Assembly (NCBI GenBank): GCA_018894495.1
Contig: JAHIOY010000153.1
Span: forward strand, 1-11,075
Direction: 5' to 3'
DNA length: 11,075 bases
Source of the DNA: Patescibacteria group bacterium
GTDB lineage: Bacteria > Patescibacteriota > Minisyncoccia > Minisyncoccales > JAHIOY01
Under the pieces are notes generated by a model. That model did not search any database and was not told the DNA's origin. It was given only the letters and a program-made list of their open reading frames with translations. Made by a program: the position numbers and the translations under genes. Position 1 is the stretch's first letter. The number at the start of each line of letters is the position of its first letter. This document shows, in pieces, positions 1-6,789 of this stretch.

Positions 1-33
1 GCCAGACTTAATTTTTTCAGGATTGAAAGCCAT
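1..33 (-). CDS. Start of a gene downstream of purSL, possibly purQ (partial)
   Basis: An ATG at 33-31 opens a frame (MAFNPEKIKSG) that runs off the left edge after 11 codons. It begins 10 nt after the purSL stop codon, in the same direction. Eleven residues are too few to recognise a family. The preceding purSL lacks a glutaminase domain, so a separate PurQ-type glutamine amidotransferase should be encoded somewhere, and the next gene in the operon is the natural place. That is inference from context only. No Shine-Dalgarno sequence is visible in the 10-nt spacer. Confidence 0.35.
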   Translation of the reverse strand, partial: MAFNPEKIKSG

Positions 34-43
34 AAATTTATTT

Positions 44-3000
44 TTAAAAATCTTTAAAAGGGCTTTGCCAGGCAGATTTCAATTCAAAGATATTTTCTTC
101 AATTATCGGCTTTCCTTTGAAAATAATTCTAAATTTTTCATCTCTCCTAACTTTGCCAATTTGGGCAAAAATATTTCCTTTTAAATTTTTTTCAAATTTC
201 TTTTTATTCTCTGAAGAAATTGTAACCAAAAATCTATGCGCTGACTCTGAATACAAAATTTTGTCTATCCCGTTAGAAACCCCTTTGTCCAGACGAATAA
301 TATCACGACCTAACTGCTGCAGACTGCTGGGCGTGTTTCTAACGGGGTCTATCCCCTTTAAATTTTCGGTTGGGATTTTGTCCAAATCAATTTCTAATCC
401 ATAACCACCGGCAAAAGAAATTTGAGCCAAGGCAACTGCCAATCCGCCCTTATAAATTCCGTGGCAAGAATTCACTAAACCACCTTCAATTGCCCGACTC
501 AAATTATTGTATAATTTAACCGCGGTTTTTGCCTCAACCTTTGGCACATTTAATCCAATTTCTCCCCTTGTTTCGTAATATTCTGAACCGCCTAATTCAT
601 CTTTTGTCATACCTAAAATATAAACTAAATCCTCGGGTGTTTTTACATCCATAGTTATACATTTTCTAACATCTTTTATTTTCCCAACAGCTGAAATTTG
701 GAGAGTGGGCAAAGCCGAAATTCTATGTTCTTTACCCTCTCCATCTCTTACCCAGCCATCCATTGACATTGAGTCCTTGCCCGAAATGCAGGGTGTTTTA
801 AAAGCTAAAGTGAAATTATGGAGGGCTTGATTTGCTCTGACCAATTGAGCCAATTTATATTTTGCGTCCGGGTTTTCCTTGCTCGGCAATGGGCTTGGCC
901 AACAAAAATTGTCATTAAAAGCAATCTGCTTTAAATTTCCGCCGACCGCAATGAGCCTTCTGATTGCCTCGTCAATTGCCAGAGCCGTCATCCAGTAAGT
1001 ATCGATTTTGCCGTATTTTGGATTCAGGGCTGCTGAAATTGCCAGGCCCTCCTCTGAATCATAAATCGGCGAAATTACTGCCGCATCGCTGTAGGCATCG
1101 CTCTTTTTCCCGACCAAATGCTTAATCACAGCTGTCGCCATTACTTCGTGGTCAAATTGTCTGACAATGTATTCTTTAGAACTTATATTGGGCCTGGAAA
1201 GCATTTCTTTTAAAAATGATATATGGTCGGTTATTTCTTCAATTTTCGGTTCAGAAAGCCCTCGTTCTTTTGGCGTTAACCACTCCCCTTCCAGTTCCAT
1301 TTGAGGAACTCCCTCATGAATAAAATCCAGAACTAAATAGGTAACGGTTTTCCCTTCGTAAGTAGAATAAAATTTTCCGGAATTAGTAAATTTTCCAATA
1401 ACCGTTGCTTCAACGCCCTGCCTTTTTGCTAAGTCCAAAAATTGAGCTATTTTCTTGGGAGAGACGGCTAAGGTCATTCTTTCTTGGGACTCAGAAAGTA
1501 ATATCTGCCAAGGGTCAAGCCCCGCATATTTCAGAGGAACTCTGTCTAACCACAATTCAAATCCGTTGGAAAATTTTGCCATTTCTCCAACCGAAGAAGA
1601 AAGACCGCCGGCCCCATTATCGGTAATGGCTTTAAATAACCCTAAATCCCGGGCTTCAATTAAAAAATCGTGAAGTTTTTTTTGGGTGAAGGGGTCGCCG
1701 ATTTGAACATGACTGGCCGTAATCCATTCGCCTGCTTCCAGCGATGATTCGGTCGCGCCATGAATTCCGTCAAGCCCCACTCTTCCGCCAGCCATAACAA
1801 TTAAATCGCCCGGCTTGACTTCTTTTTTATAACCCAAAATGAGGGACTGTCCCTCTCCTGTCCCTCTCCTGTCCCTGATTTTTTGGGGAATCAAACCGCC
1901 AGCTGAAACAAAAATAGCCGGCTTGGCGATGTAGCCATCGTCAAAAAAAGTAATTCCATAAACAGTCGGGACCCCGGATTTATTTCCGCCATCTTGAACT
2001 CCGCTTCTAACCCCTTCCAAGAGCCGCTTGGGATGAAATTTCGGTCGCAGTTCGCCATTATAAAAAGGATTGCCCGCGCAAAAACCGTAAGTTCCGTAAA
2101 TTAGCCGACCTCCTCTTCCCGTGCCCATTATGTCGCGATACACGCCAACAATGCCGGTTAAAGCGCCGCCATACGGCTCCTCGTTTGAGGGGCTGTTATG
2201 GGTCTCGCATTTAAAACAAAAAAGCCAATCCTGATTAAATTTCATCACTCCTGAATTATCCCAAAAAACAGAAACGAGCCATTTTAATTTCTTTTTTAAT
2301 TTTAGGGTAGAGCCCTTAATAAAGGTTTCAAAGAGACCGTTTATTTCGGTTTCCTTTCCTCTTTCTTTATATTTTATTTTTCCATTAAAAATTTTGTGCT
2401 TGCAGTGTTCTGACCAGGTTTGAGCAATTGCCTCCAATTCGGCATCGGTTGGATTTTCTGACAAACCAATTTTCTTTCTCTCTTTCATTACTTTGGGATT
2501 CAAAAAATAATTTTTGATGGCTTTCATCTCTTCAAGATTTAAAGCCAATTTTCTCTCACCGCTAATTTTCAATAAGTCCTCGTCAGCAATATTGAGATTA
2601 AAAAGTTTAATTTCTGGCCGATGGGGAATTTTGACTTTGGGAATTGGTAATCTCTTTTCTTCTTCTCCTTTTTTTAAAATTTGCCATCTTTGAATCAATT
2701 CATTAGCCAAAATTTTTTTAGCAACTTTTTCCAAGTCCTCTCTTTTAAGGTTTCCGTAAAATAAATACTTTTTTGAAGTAAAAATTTCCCCCTCTATTTT
2801 TCTTTTTAAAAGTTCCTCAATTGCCTCTTTTGCCGTCCTGCCAACATTATCCGTCACCCCGGGCTTAAAACCAACCTCAATTGACCAATCAAAATCTTTG
2901 GCTAAACCCCCACACCTAATTAGGTGTGGGGGTAAGCTAAATTCCTGGATTATTGGGTCAATAAAAAGATTTTCGCCAAGAAAATTTAATTCTTTTTTAG

Positions 3001-3148
3001 CCAAATCCGCCTCAATTGTATAAACATCAACCGTCTTCACCTTCAAAACCGGCAAATTCAAATCTTCAACGATTTGCTTTTTTATTTTTTCGCCGAGAGC
3101 GTCTTTTATCCCATTTTTAAAACCAACTTCAATCCGCTGAATTTTCAT
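44..3148 (-). CDS. purL: Phosphoribosylformylglycinamidine synthase, PurS-PurS-PurL fusion without glutaminase domain
   Basis: This enzyme makes FGAM from FGAR, ATP and ammonia or glutamine in the cytoplasm (de novo purine synthesis). Residues 2-70 and about 88-165 are two PurS-like domains (IEVGFKNGIKDALG and IEVGFKPGVTDNVG), the arrangement found at the N-terminus of large-type PurL. The synthase core follows: TWSEHCKHK (244-252, active-site His248), KCETHNSPSNEEPYGG (313-328), DGGNKSGVPTVYG (386-398), DGIHGATESS (460-469), TDNGAGGLSSS (509-519), LSESQERM (551-558) and, later, SGKDSMSM and a KGGLAVALAQ motif. At 1034 residues it lacks the roughly 260-residue C-terminal glutaminase of large PurL, so it probably works with a separate PurQ. 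The start is secure because the PurS domain begins at residue 2. The ATG overlaps the toxin gene end by 20 bp, and no clear ribosome site is seen. Three in-frame repeat insertions occur near residues 72-81, 425-436 and 935-960. Confidence 0.95.
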   Translation of the reverse strand: MKIQRIEVGFKNGIKDALGEKIKKQIVEDLNLPVLKVKTVDVYTIEADLAKKELNFLGENLFIDPIIQEFSLPPHLIRCGGLAKDFDWSIEVGFKPGVTDNVGRTAKEAIEELLKRKIEGEIFTSKKYLFYGNLKREDLEKVAKKILANELIQRWQILKKGEEEKRLPIPKVKIPHRPEIKLFNLNIADEDLLKISGERKLALNLEEMKAIKNYFLNPKVMKERKKIGLSENPTDAELEAIAQTWSEHCKHKIFNGKIKYKERGKETEINGLFETFIKGSTLKLKKKLKWLVSVFWDNSGVMKFNQDWLFCFKCETHNSPSNEEPYGGALTGIVGVYRDIMGTGRGGRLIYGTYGFCAGNPFYNGELRPKFHPKRLLEGVRSGVQDGGNKSGVPTVYGITFFDDGYIAKPAIFVSAGGLIPQKIRDRRGTGEGQSLILGYKKEVKPGDLIVMAGGRVGLDGIHGATESSLEAGEWITASHVQIGDPFTQKKLHDFLIEARDLGLFKAITDNGAGGLSSSVGEMAKFSNGFELWLDRVPLKYAGLDPWQILLSESQERMTLAVSPKKIAQFLDLAKRQGVEATVIGKFTNSGKFYSTYEGKTVTYLVLDFIHEGVPQMELEGEWLTPKERGLSEPKIEEITDHISFLKEMLSRPNISSKEYIVRQFDHEVMATAVIKHLVGKKSDAYSDAAVISPIYDSEEGLAISAALNPKYGKIDTYWMTALAIDEAIRRLIAVGGNLKQIAFNDNFCWPSPLPSKENPDAKYKLAQLVRANQALHNFTLAFKTPCISGKDSMSMDGWVRDGEGKEHRISALPTLQISAVGKIKDVRKCITMDVKTPEDLVYILGMTKDELGGSEYYETRGEIGLNVPKVEAKTAVKLYNNLSRAIEGGLVNSCHGIYKGGLAVALAQISFAGGYGLEIDLDKIPTENLKGIDPVRNTPSSLQQLGRDIIRLDKGVSNGIDKILYSESAHRFLVTISSENKKKFEKNLKGNIFAQIGKVRRDEKFRIIFKGKPIIEENIFELKSAWQSPFKDF
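269..346 (-). repeat. 78-bp in-frame palindromic element in purSL (GTTAGA family, copy 1)
   Basis: Perfect 12-bp terminal inverted repeats, CCCGTTAGAAAC at 269-280 and GTTTCTAACGGG at 335-346, enclose a 54-bp centre that carries the direct repeat ACTGCTG-CAG-ACTGCTG. The element is flanked by a 9-bp direct repeat, GTCTATCCC, at 263-271 and 347-355 (at least 6 bp of it outside the element), as expected of a target duplication. Element plus 6-bp duplication is 84 bp, or 28 codons. The encoded insert (residues about 935-960) lies between two copies of the tripeptide GID, just before the conserved YSESAHRF segment. Removing one repeat unit restores a continuous PurL-like sequence. Confidence 0.85.
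1841..1876 (-). repeat. 11-bp tandem repeat with short palindrome inside purSL
   Basis: The unit CTGTCCCTCTC occurs at 1847-1857 and 1858-1868, with a partial third copy at 1869-1876. The left end also forms a palindrome, GAGGGAC-T-GTCCCTC (1841-1855). It encodes a glycine/arginine-rich stretch (RDRRGTGEGQSL, residues about 425-436) between AGGLIP and GYKKEVKPGD, where ordinary PurL proteins have a short linker. The unit is 11 bp, so successive copies are read in different frames. The signal is therefore at DNA level and not a peptide repeat. Confidence 0.7.
2906..2933 (-). repeat. Perfect 28-bp palindrome in the linker between the PurS domains
   Basis: Bases 2906-2919 (ACCCCCACACCTAA) are the exact reverse complement of 2920-2933. 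The segment encodes L-PPHLIRCGG (residues 72-81) exactly at the junction between the first and second PurS-like domains of purSL, where an extra surface linker would be tolerated. GCTAAA occurs on both sides (2901-2906 and 2936-2941), but the 35-bp offset is not a multiple of three, so a target duplication is uncertain. Confidence 0.8.
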
Positions 3149-3533
3149 AAAATTGCTTTGGTGAAACTATCTTTATTCCTTTATATTCTTTGATTTCTAA
3201 GAGGTGTTTATCTCCGGAAACAACAAGAGAGGCATTCGCCTCTACTGCGCACTCAATAATTTTATTATCAGTATGGTCTTTCTTTACTATATTTAATTCA
3301 TTTTTTGGATAAACAACTTGGCTATTGAAAACTATAATTTCTAAAAATTCTTTTACTTTTTCAAGAGAAACATCAAATTTTTCTAAAAGTTTTTCTCTAA
3401 GCTCTTGTAAAATTTGAGGAGAAGTAAAATTCAAAACAGTTCCTTGAAGAACTTCTTTAAATATCTGGTGAGGAACGCCTTTCCAAAATAAAGCCGATAT
3501 AAAAACATTAGTATCTAAAACTACTTTAATCAT
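3129..3533 (-). CDS. PIN-domain ribonuclease toxin (COG1569/TIGR00305-like)
   Basis: A 134-residue PIN-domain protein, predicted to be the toxin of a type II toxin-antitoxin pair that cleaves RNA using metal ions. The PIN acidic residues are present: Asp7 in VVLDTNVFISALFW, Glu44 in PQILQELREKL, Asp89 in DHTDNKIIECA and Asp108 in LVVSGDKHLLE. The typical ending (IKIVSPKQFYE) is intact, so it looks full length and catalytically competent. Its ATG overlaps the end of the antitoxin gene by 8 bp (ATGATTAA), which implies translational coupling. Its own end overlaps the purSL start by 20 bp, an intimate link to a housekeeping gene. The RNA target cannot be predicted. Confidence 0.88.
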   Translation of the reverse strand: MIKVVLDTNVFISALFWKGVPHQIFKEVLQGTVLNFTSPQILQELREKLLEKFDVSLEKVKEFLEIIVFNSQVVYPKNELNIVKKDHTDNKIIECAVEANASLVVSGDKHLLEIKEYKGIKIVSPKQFYENSAD

Positions 3534-3753
3534 TCTCTATAACCTGTCTCTGGGTAATTTTTTTCTTTCCAGCAAAATCTCTTCCCCATTTAGCCAAGTT
3601 TTCAAATTTTTCAAGATTCTTTAATAATCTCTCCTTCTTTTCATATTCCCTTAACTTCTCCCCAATCTTTTGATATTTCTCTAAATCTAAAATCACCACG
3701 CCTCCCCTTTTCTCAACATCTCGTCTTTTAACTAAAATATCTCTGTTGGTCAT
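3526..3753 (-). CDS. Phd/YefM-like antitoxin
   Basis: A 75-residue charged protein immediately before the PIN toxin. Such antitoxins bind the toxin and usually repress their own promoter. The N-terminal half carries the pattern RRDVEKRGGVVILDLEKYQKI, similar to the DNA-binding/dimerising part of Phd/YefM-type antitoxins. The C-terminal half (about residues 38-75, with LLKNLEKFENLAKWGRDFA) is a likely toxin-binding helix. The family assignment rests on this pattern, size and position, since no full domain is diagnostic. The ATG lies 7 nt downstream of a -10 box, so the mRNA is probably leaderless or nearly so, and no Shine-Dalgarno is needed or seen. Confidence 0.75.
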   Translation of the reverse strand: MTNRDILVKRRDVEKRGGVVILDLEKYQKIGEKLREYEKKERLLKNLEKFENLAKWGRDFAGKKKITQRQVIEND

Positions 3754-3760
3754 ATATTTA

Positions 3761-3789
3761 ATATTAGTAATTAAAAATTAAAAAGTCAA
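3761..3789 (-). promoter_or_regulatory. Sigma70-type promoter of the toxin-antitoxin (and purSL) genes
   Basis: On the minus strand TTGACT (3789-3784) is followed by a 17-bp AT-rich spacer and TAATAT (3766-3761), close to the bacterial consensus and spacing. The first base of the antitoxin ATG (3753) is 8 nt from the end of the -10 box, so transcription would start at or within a base or two of the start codon. It lies in the 86-bp gap after purM, the best promoter I found in the window. It could also drive purSL, which overlaps the toxin gene. Confidence 0.7.
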
Positions 3790-3839
3790 ATTAACTCTCC
3801 CTGTCTAAAATTGACTGGAGCTCGGCAAAAACAGACAAG

Positions 3840-4868
3840 TCATAAAATTATTTTTTTGTTTTGGTAATTGATGATGATTTTCTTTTCTTTTATTATCTCG
3901 CCGATTATTTCGGCGTCTATTTTTATTTTTTTTGAAAAACCTAAAATTTTTTCTGAGTCATTTTTCTTAACAATAATGGCGAAGCCCCATCCCATATTAA
4001 AGGTTTTGAACATTTCCTCATCAGATATATTTCCGGTTTCTTGAATCAATTTAAAAATCGGCTGAGGTTTAAAATTAAAAAATTCAAAGCCGAAGTTCCC
4101 CCTGAGTTTTCTAAACTTCAAATAGCTGTCGCCGGTAATATGAATTGCCCCCAAAATATCGTGTTTTTCCGCAATTTTCAAAAATGGCTTAACATAAATT
4201 TTTGTCGGCTCTAAGCATTCGTAAATTAAGGGCTTTGAAAATCCTTTTATTTTAGCAAACGTCTCGTATTTTCCTCCCCATTTTTTAAACAAGACCTTCC
4301 TTGCCAGGGTTAAGCCGTTGGAATGAATTCCCGAACTCCGAAAACCAATAATAATATCGCCTTGCTTTATTTTTTCTCCGGTAATTATTTTTTCTTTATT
4401 GACTTCGCCAACGCAATCGCAAATTAAATCGTAAGCGGTATTTAAAAGTTCCGGGACATCGGCTATTTCTCCGCCAACAATCGGGCATTCGGCTTCTCTT
4501 GCGCCCGCCATCAGTCCCTTTTGAATTTCGGTTAATAATTTTGGTTCGGATTTCTTAATAATAATTGTATCGGTCAGGGCTATTGGTCTTGCCCCGCATC
4601 TAAGACAATCATTAACAACCATTGCCACGGCATCAATACCAATTGTGTCATGCTTTTTTGCCAAGTCAGCCAAAAGCGCTTTTGTCCCCACGCCATCCGA
4701 TGTCTTTACTTGATAGATATTTTTTCCGATTGGATACAGGGCATTAAAGGGGGTCTTGATTATTTTTCCATATTTGCTGAATTTAAAAGTCGTTTCAAAA
4801 TCCCGCAAAAACCTTTTTGCTTTTTCCCTCAATTCCCGATTAACCCCGGCTAAGGCATAACTTTTCAT
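3840..4868 (-). CDS. purM: Phosphoribosylformylglycinamidine cyclo-ligase (AIR synthetase)
   Basis: This enzyme closes FGAM to aminoimidazole ribotide with ATP, the step after PurL. At 342 residues it is the usual PurM length. Family motifs: SYALAGV at the N-terminus, TSDGVGTKALLA (57-68, nucleotide-binding), HDTIGIDAVAMVVNDCLRCGA (within 73-93), GGEIADVPE (132-140), SSGIHSNGLTLAR (178-190), HITGDS and the late MGWGFAIIV motif. The start is supported by the N-terminal SYALAGVN motif. Its ATG overlaps the stop of the upstream unknown gene by 4 bp (ATGA), implying coupled translation. An 86-bp gap with a promoter and a toxin-antitoxin pair separates it from purSL. Confidence 0.95.
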   Translation of the reverse strand: MKSYALAGVNRELREKAKRFLRDFETTFKFSKYGKIIKTPFNALYPIGKNIYQVKTSDGVGTKALLADLAKKHDTIGIDAVAMVVNDCLRCGARPIALTDTIIIKKSEPKLLTEIQKGLMAGAREAECPIVGGEIADVPELLNTAYDLICDCVGEVNKEKIITGEKIKQGDIIIGFRSSGIHSNGLTLARKVLFKKWGGKYETFAKIKGFSKPLIYECLEPTKIYVKPFLKIAEKHDILGAIHITGDSYLKFRKLRGNFGFEFFNFKPQPIFKLIQETGNISDEEMFKTFNMGWGFAIIVKKNDSEKILGFSKKIKIDAEIIGEIIKEKKIIINYQNKKIIL

Positions 4869-5617
4869 TGGCTTTTATTTAATTTTTTATTTTCTTCTAA
4901 AAATTCCAATTGATTGGCTAATTTGAGCAAAAATTTGTTTTTGTAGGGATCTTTGCTTTCTTTAAGACCTTCTAGGGTTTCGGGCAAATTTTCCTTTACT
5001 CCTTTAATTATTCTTTCTCTTTCTTCTTCTTTAACATCTCCTAATGAAACTAAAACTTCTTTTACCCCCTCAAAGTTTATCGGCTTTTTTCCCTTTAAAA
5101 ATGAAAAAGTTAAATAAGGATTCTGGCTTAGTAATTCTCTAGAAAAAGATATTTTTTCCTCAAATGGCAATTTAATCATTTCTCTCCTTTCAACTAATTC
5201 TTTTAATATTTGAAAGGAAAAGGTAATTGTATGAATATCGCGGTCAAAGATTTGAGGGAATTCTTCGCAAAACTTTGTTTCATAAATTCCCATAAGTGAA
5301 TTCAAACCAATTGTCTTTAAAAAATTTATTCTCTTTCTTATGTCTCCAATGTCAAAATTAATTAATGGAGGAAATTTTTCAATCGCTCCAACCGGATTTC
5401 TAAATTTGAGTTCCCCTGCCCTTAACTGTCCAATTCGTTTTTTTACTTTACCGATCGGGTATTTTTCTAAATCTTTTATAGCTTCCCCATTAATAAAACC
5501 CAAACTCTTCAAATCTTCTTTTGCTTTTTTCTCTGTATTTGCAATTCCTTCTTTTGGTTCTTTTGGTTTTTCTTGTTCTCCGAATTTTGGTTCAAGTTTT
5601 CTTTCTAAGTTTTTCAT
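4865..5617 (-). CDS. Unrecognised protein with mTERF-like helical repeats
   Basis: A 250-residue soluble protein, lysine- and glutamate-rich, with a disordered N-terminus (1-30). No signal peptide or membrane segment is visible. Residues about 36-145 show a repeating pattern: LKSLGF, then YPIGKVKKRIGQL, FPPLINFDIGDIRKRINFLKTIGL (split here as FPPLINFDI and KRINFLKTIGL), then FPQIFDRDI. Each is a proline after a hydrophobic residue followed by a helix ending in Leu or Leu-x-x-Gly-Leu. This resembles the mTERF motif of mitochondrial transcription factors. I do not recognise a bacterial family, so no function is assigned. The gene is translationally coupled to purM by a 4-bp overlap. A palindromic repeat ends 9 nt before the ATG and could affect ribosome access. 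Confidence 0.8.
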   Translation of the reverse strand: MKNLERKLEPKFGEQEKPKEPKEGIANTEKKAKEDLKSLGFINGEAIKDLEKYPIGKVKKRIGQLRAGELKFRNPVGAIEKFPPLINFDIGDIRKRINFLKTIGLNSLMGIYETKFCEEFPQIFDRDIHTITFSFQILKELVERREMIKLPFEEKISFSRELLSQNPYLTFSFLKGKKPINFEGVKEVLVSLGDVKEEERERIIKGVKENLPETLEGLKESKDPYKNKFLLKLANQLEFLEENKKLNKSQ

Positions 5618-5626
5618 AGTTTTGGA

Positions 5627-5653
5627 AATGACTGAGGTCTAACCTCGGTCATT
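5627..5653. repeat. Intergenic palindromic repeat, copy A
   Basis: Arms AATGACTGAGGT (5627-5638) and ACCTCGGTCATT (5642-5653) form a 12-bp stem with one mismatch, a wobble in one strand's RNA, around a 3-nt loop. The core plus the following CC matches copy B (6790-6820) over 28 bp. A partial repeat, CCTCGGTCATTCCTT, follows at 5661-5675, duplicating 5643-5657. It lies just upstream of the start at 5617. No U-tract follows the stem on the transcribed strand, so it does not look like an intrinsic terminator. Confidence 0.85.
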
Positions 5654-5666
5654 CCTTATCCCTCGG

Positions 5667-5765
5667 TCATTCCTTCTCTCCTTTTTGCCTCTCTCTTTTT
5701 TGCCTCTTTGTCATTTCTATTGCTTCACTGAGGCGAACTACTATTCCTTTTTCTATGTTTAGCAT
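5667..5765 (-). CDS. Possible 32-residue ORF, doubtful
   Basis: An ATG 4 nt after the stop of the winged-helix gene opens a 32-codon frame (MLNIEKGIVVRLSEAIEMTK, then a very basic and acidic tail ending QKGEKE). The stop codon falls inside the partial palindrome copy. The second half is a purine-only tract of lysine, arginine, glutamate and glutamine codons that could arise by chance in this 152-bp spacer. No ribosome site or homologue is evident. It is reported only because it fills the spacer in the operon direction. Confidence 0.2.
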   Translation of the reverse strand: MLNIEKGIVVRLSEAIEMTKRQKRERQKGEKE

Positions 5766-5769
5766 AAAT

Positions 5770-6729
5770 TTAAGTATTTTTCGACATATAGTTTTTAATC
5801 TCTGGTATCAACTTCCCTCTTTCAAGTATTTTTAGAAGTATCTGTTTTAAATGATGAGTATAATTAACAGAAATGTCAATTCCCCCCAATTTAAAATCTG
5901 GGCGAGATAGGTCTTTTATGAGTTTTTCAATATCCTTATCTGAAATTTTTTCCATATTTATACCAGTTTTTTTTATATTCTCGGCAATAATTTGAATTGC
6001 CTGAGTTATCCTTTCCCCCTTCTTAGCCCTTTTCTTTTCTTCGGTCACTTCTTTTTTTACAGGTTTTACAGACCATTTTTCTATGTCGGGATGAATTATT
6101 CTAAGTTGTTCTTTATTTTTTTCATCAACTGTTGTTTCCTTTTTTTCATTTAACTCTACTAAACCTATATACCTTAAAACTTCTAAAGAGGGCATACTGC
6201 CCGTCGTCGTATCCAAACTTTTAATTATACCAGAAATGCTAATCTTTTTTCCTTCTTCAGTATCATAAAGCATCTTTAAAACTCTTTTCTGTATGTCAGT
6301 GGGACGAATTAAAATGTTGATAACAGGATATAACTCATTTCTGGACATCTTTAAGTCCTTTGCTATTTTATTTGCATCTATATCAGGATAAACTTTGTCT
6401 ATTTTTTCAATATCTCCCCGGCTATTTATTCTTTTTATTCCAGCAATAAGTTCAATCTCTTTCAATATAAGTATTTCTTTTATTCCTTTGGGCAATTTTT
6501 TGCCAGATTCTAATATCTCATTCAATGTCCGCCTGGCTGTGGGTTCTTCTTCCTCCAGCCAACCTTTTCGTTCAGGGGTTCCATAAAACAAATCTATAAC
6601 TTTTTCCTTATTTTTTGGATTTTTGGCAAGTCCCGCTATGAGTTCATCAGGGTTAAAGACAGAACCCTTTTCTTTAATTTCAGGAATTTCAGGCTTTTTT
6701 TCAATTTTTAGCGCATCAGGATTGAACAT
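5770..6729 (-). CDS. Unrecognised protein with winged-helix-like region
   Basis: A 319-residue soluble, charged protein of unknown function. Residues about 116-140 (DIDANKIAKDLKMSRNELYP) resemble a helix-turn-helix. Residues 145-198 look like a winged helix: TDIQKRVLKMLYDTEEGK, a second helix (ISISGIIKSL), a recognition-like helix (SMPSLEVLRYIGL) and a strand, VELNEKKE. A lysine/glutamate linker (222-240) leads to a helical C-terminal domain (241-319). FNPD occurs twice near the N-terminus (2-5 and 25-28). A DNA-binding role is a guess from the fold pattern. It lies between the shikimate and purine genes, 112 bp after aroC, with a palindromic repeat in the upstream gap. The start is the first ATG after a purine-rich leader. 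Confidence 0.78.
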   Translation of the reverse strand: MFNPDALKIEKKPEIPEIKEKGSVFNPDELIAGLAKNPKNKEKVIDLFYGTPERKGWLEEEEPTARRTLNEILESGKKLPKGIKEILILKEIELIAGIKRINSRGDIEKIDKVYPDIDANKIAKDLKMSRNELYPVINILIRPTDIQKRVLKMLYDTEEGKKISISGIIKSLDTTTGSMPSLEVLRYIGLVELNEKKETTVDEKNKEQLRIIHPDIEKWSVKPVKKEVTEEKKRAKKGERITQAIQIIAENIKKTGINMEKISDKDIEKLIKDLSRPDFKLGGIDISVNYTHHLKQILLKILERGKLIPEIKNYMSKNT

Positions 6730-6789
6730 AAAATTATTTAACTTTTTTCTTTTTCTTCTTTCTCTTTTTTCCCCAAAAATTCCAATTTG

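Noticed and set aside
3795..3838. Weak inverted repeat (CTTGTCT/AGACAGG) after purM, considered as a terminator
   Set aside because: The stem is only 7 bp with a wobble, the loop is very long, and no T-run follows directly.
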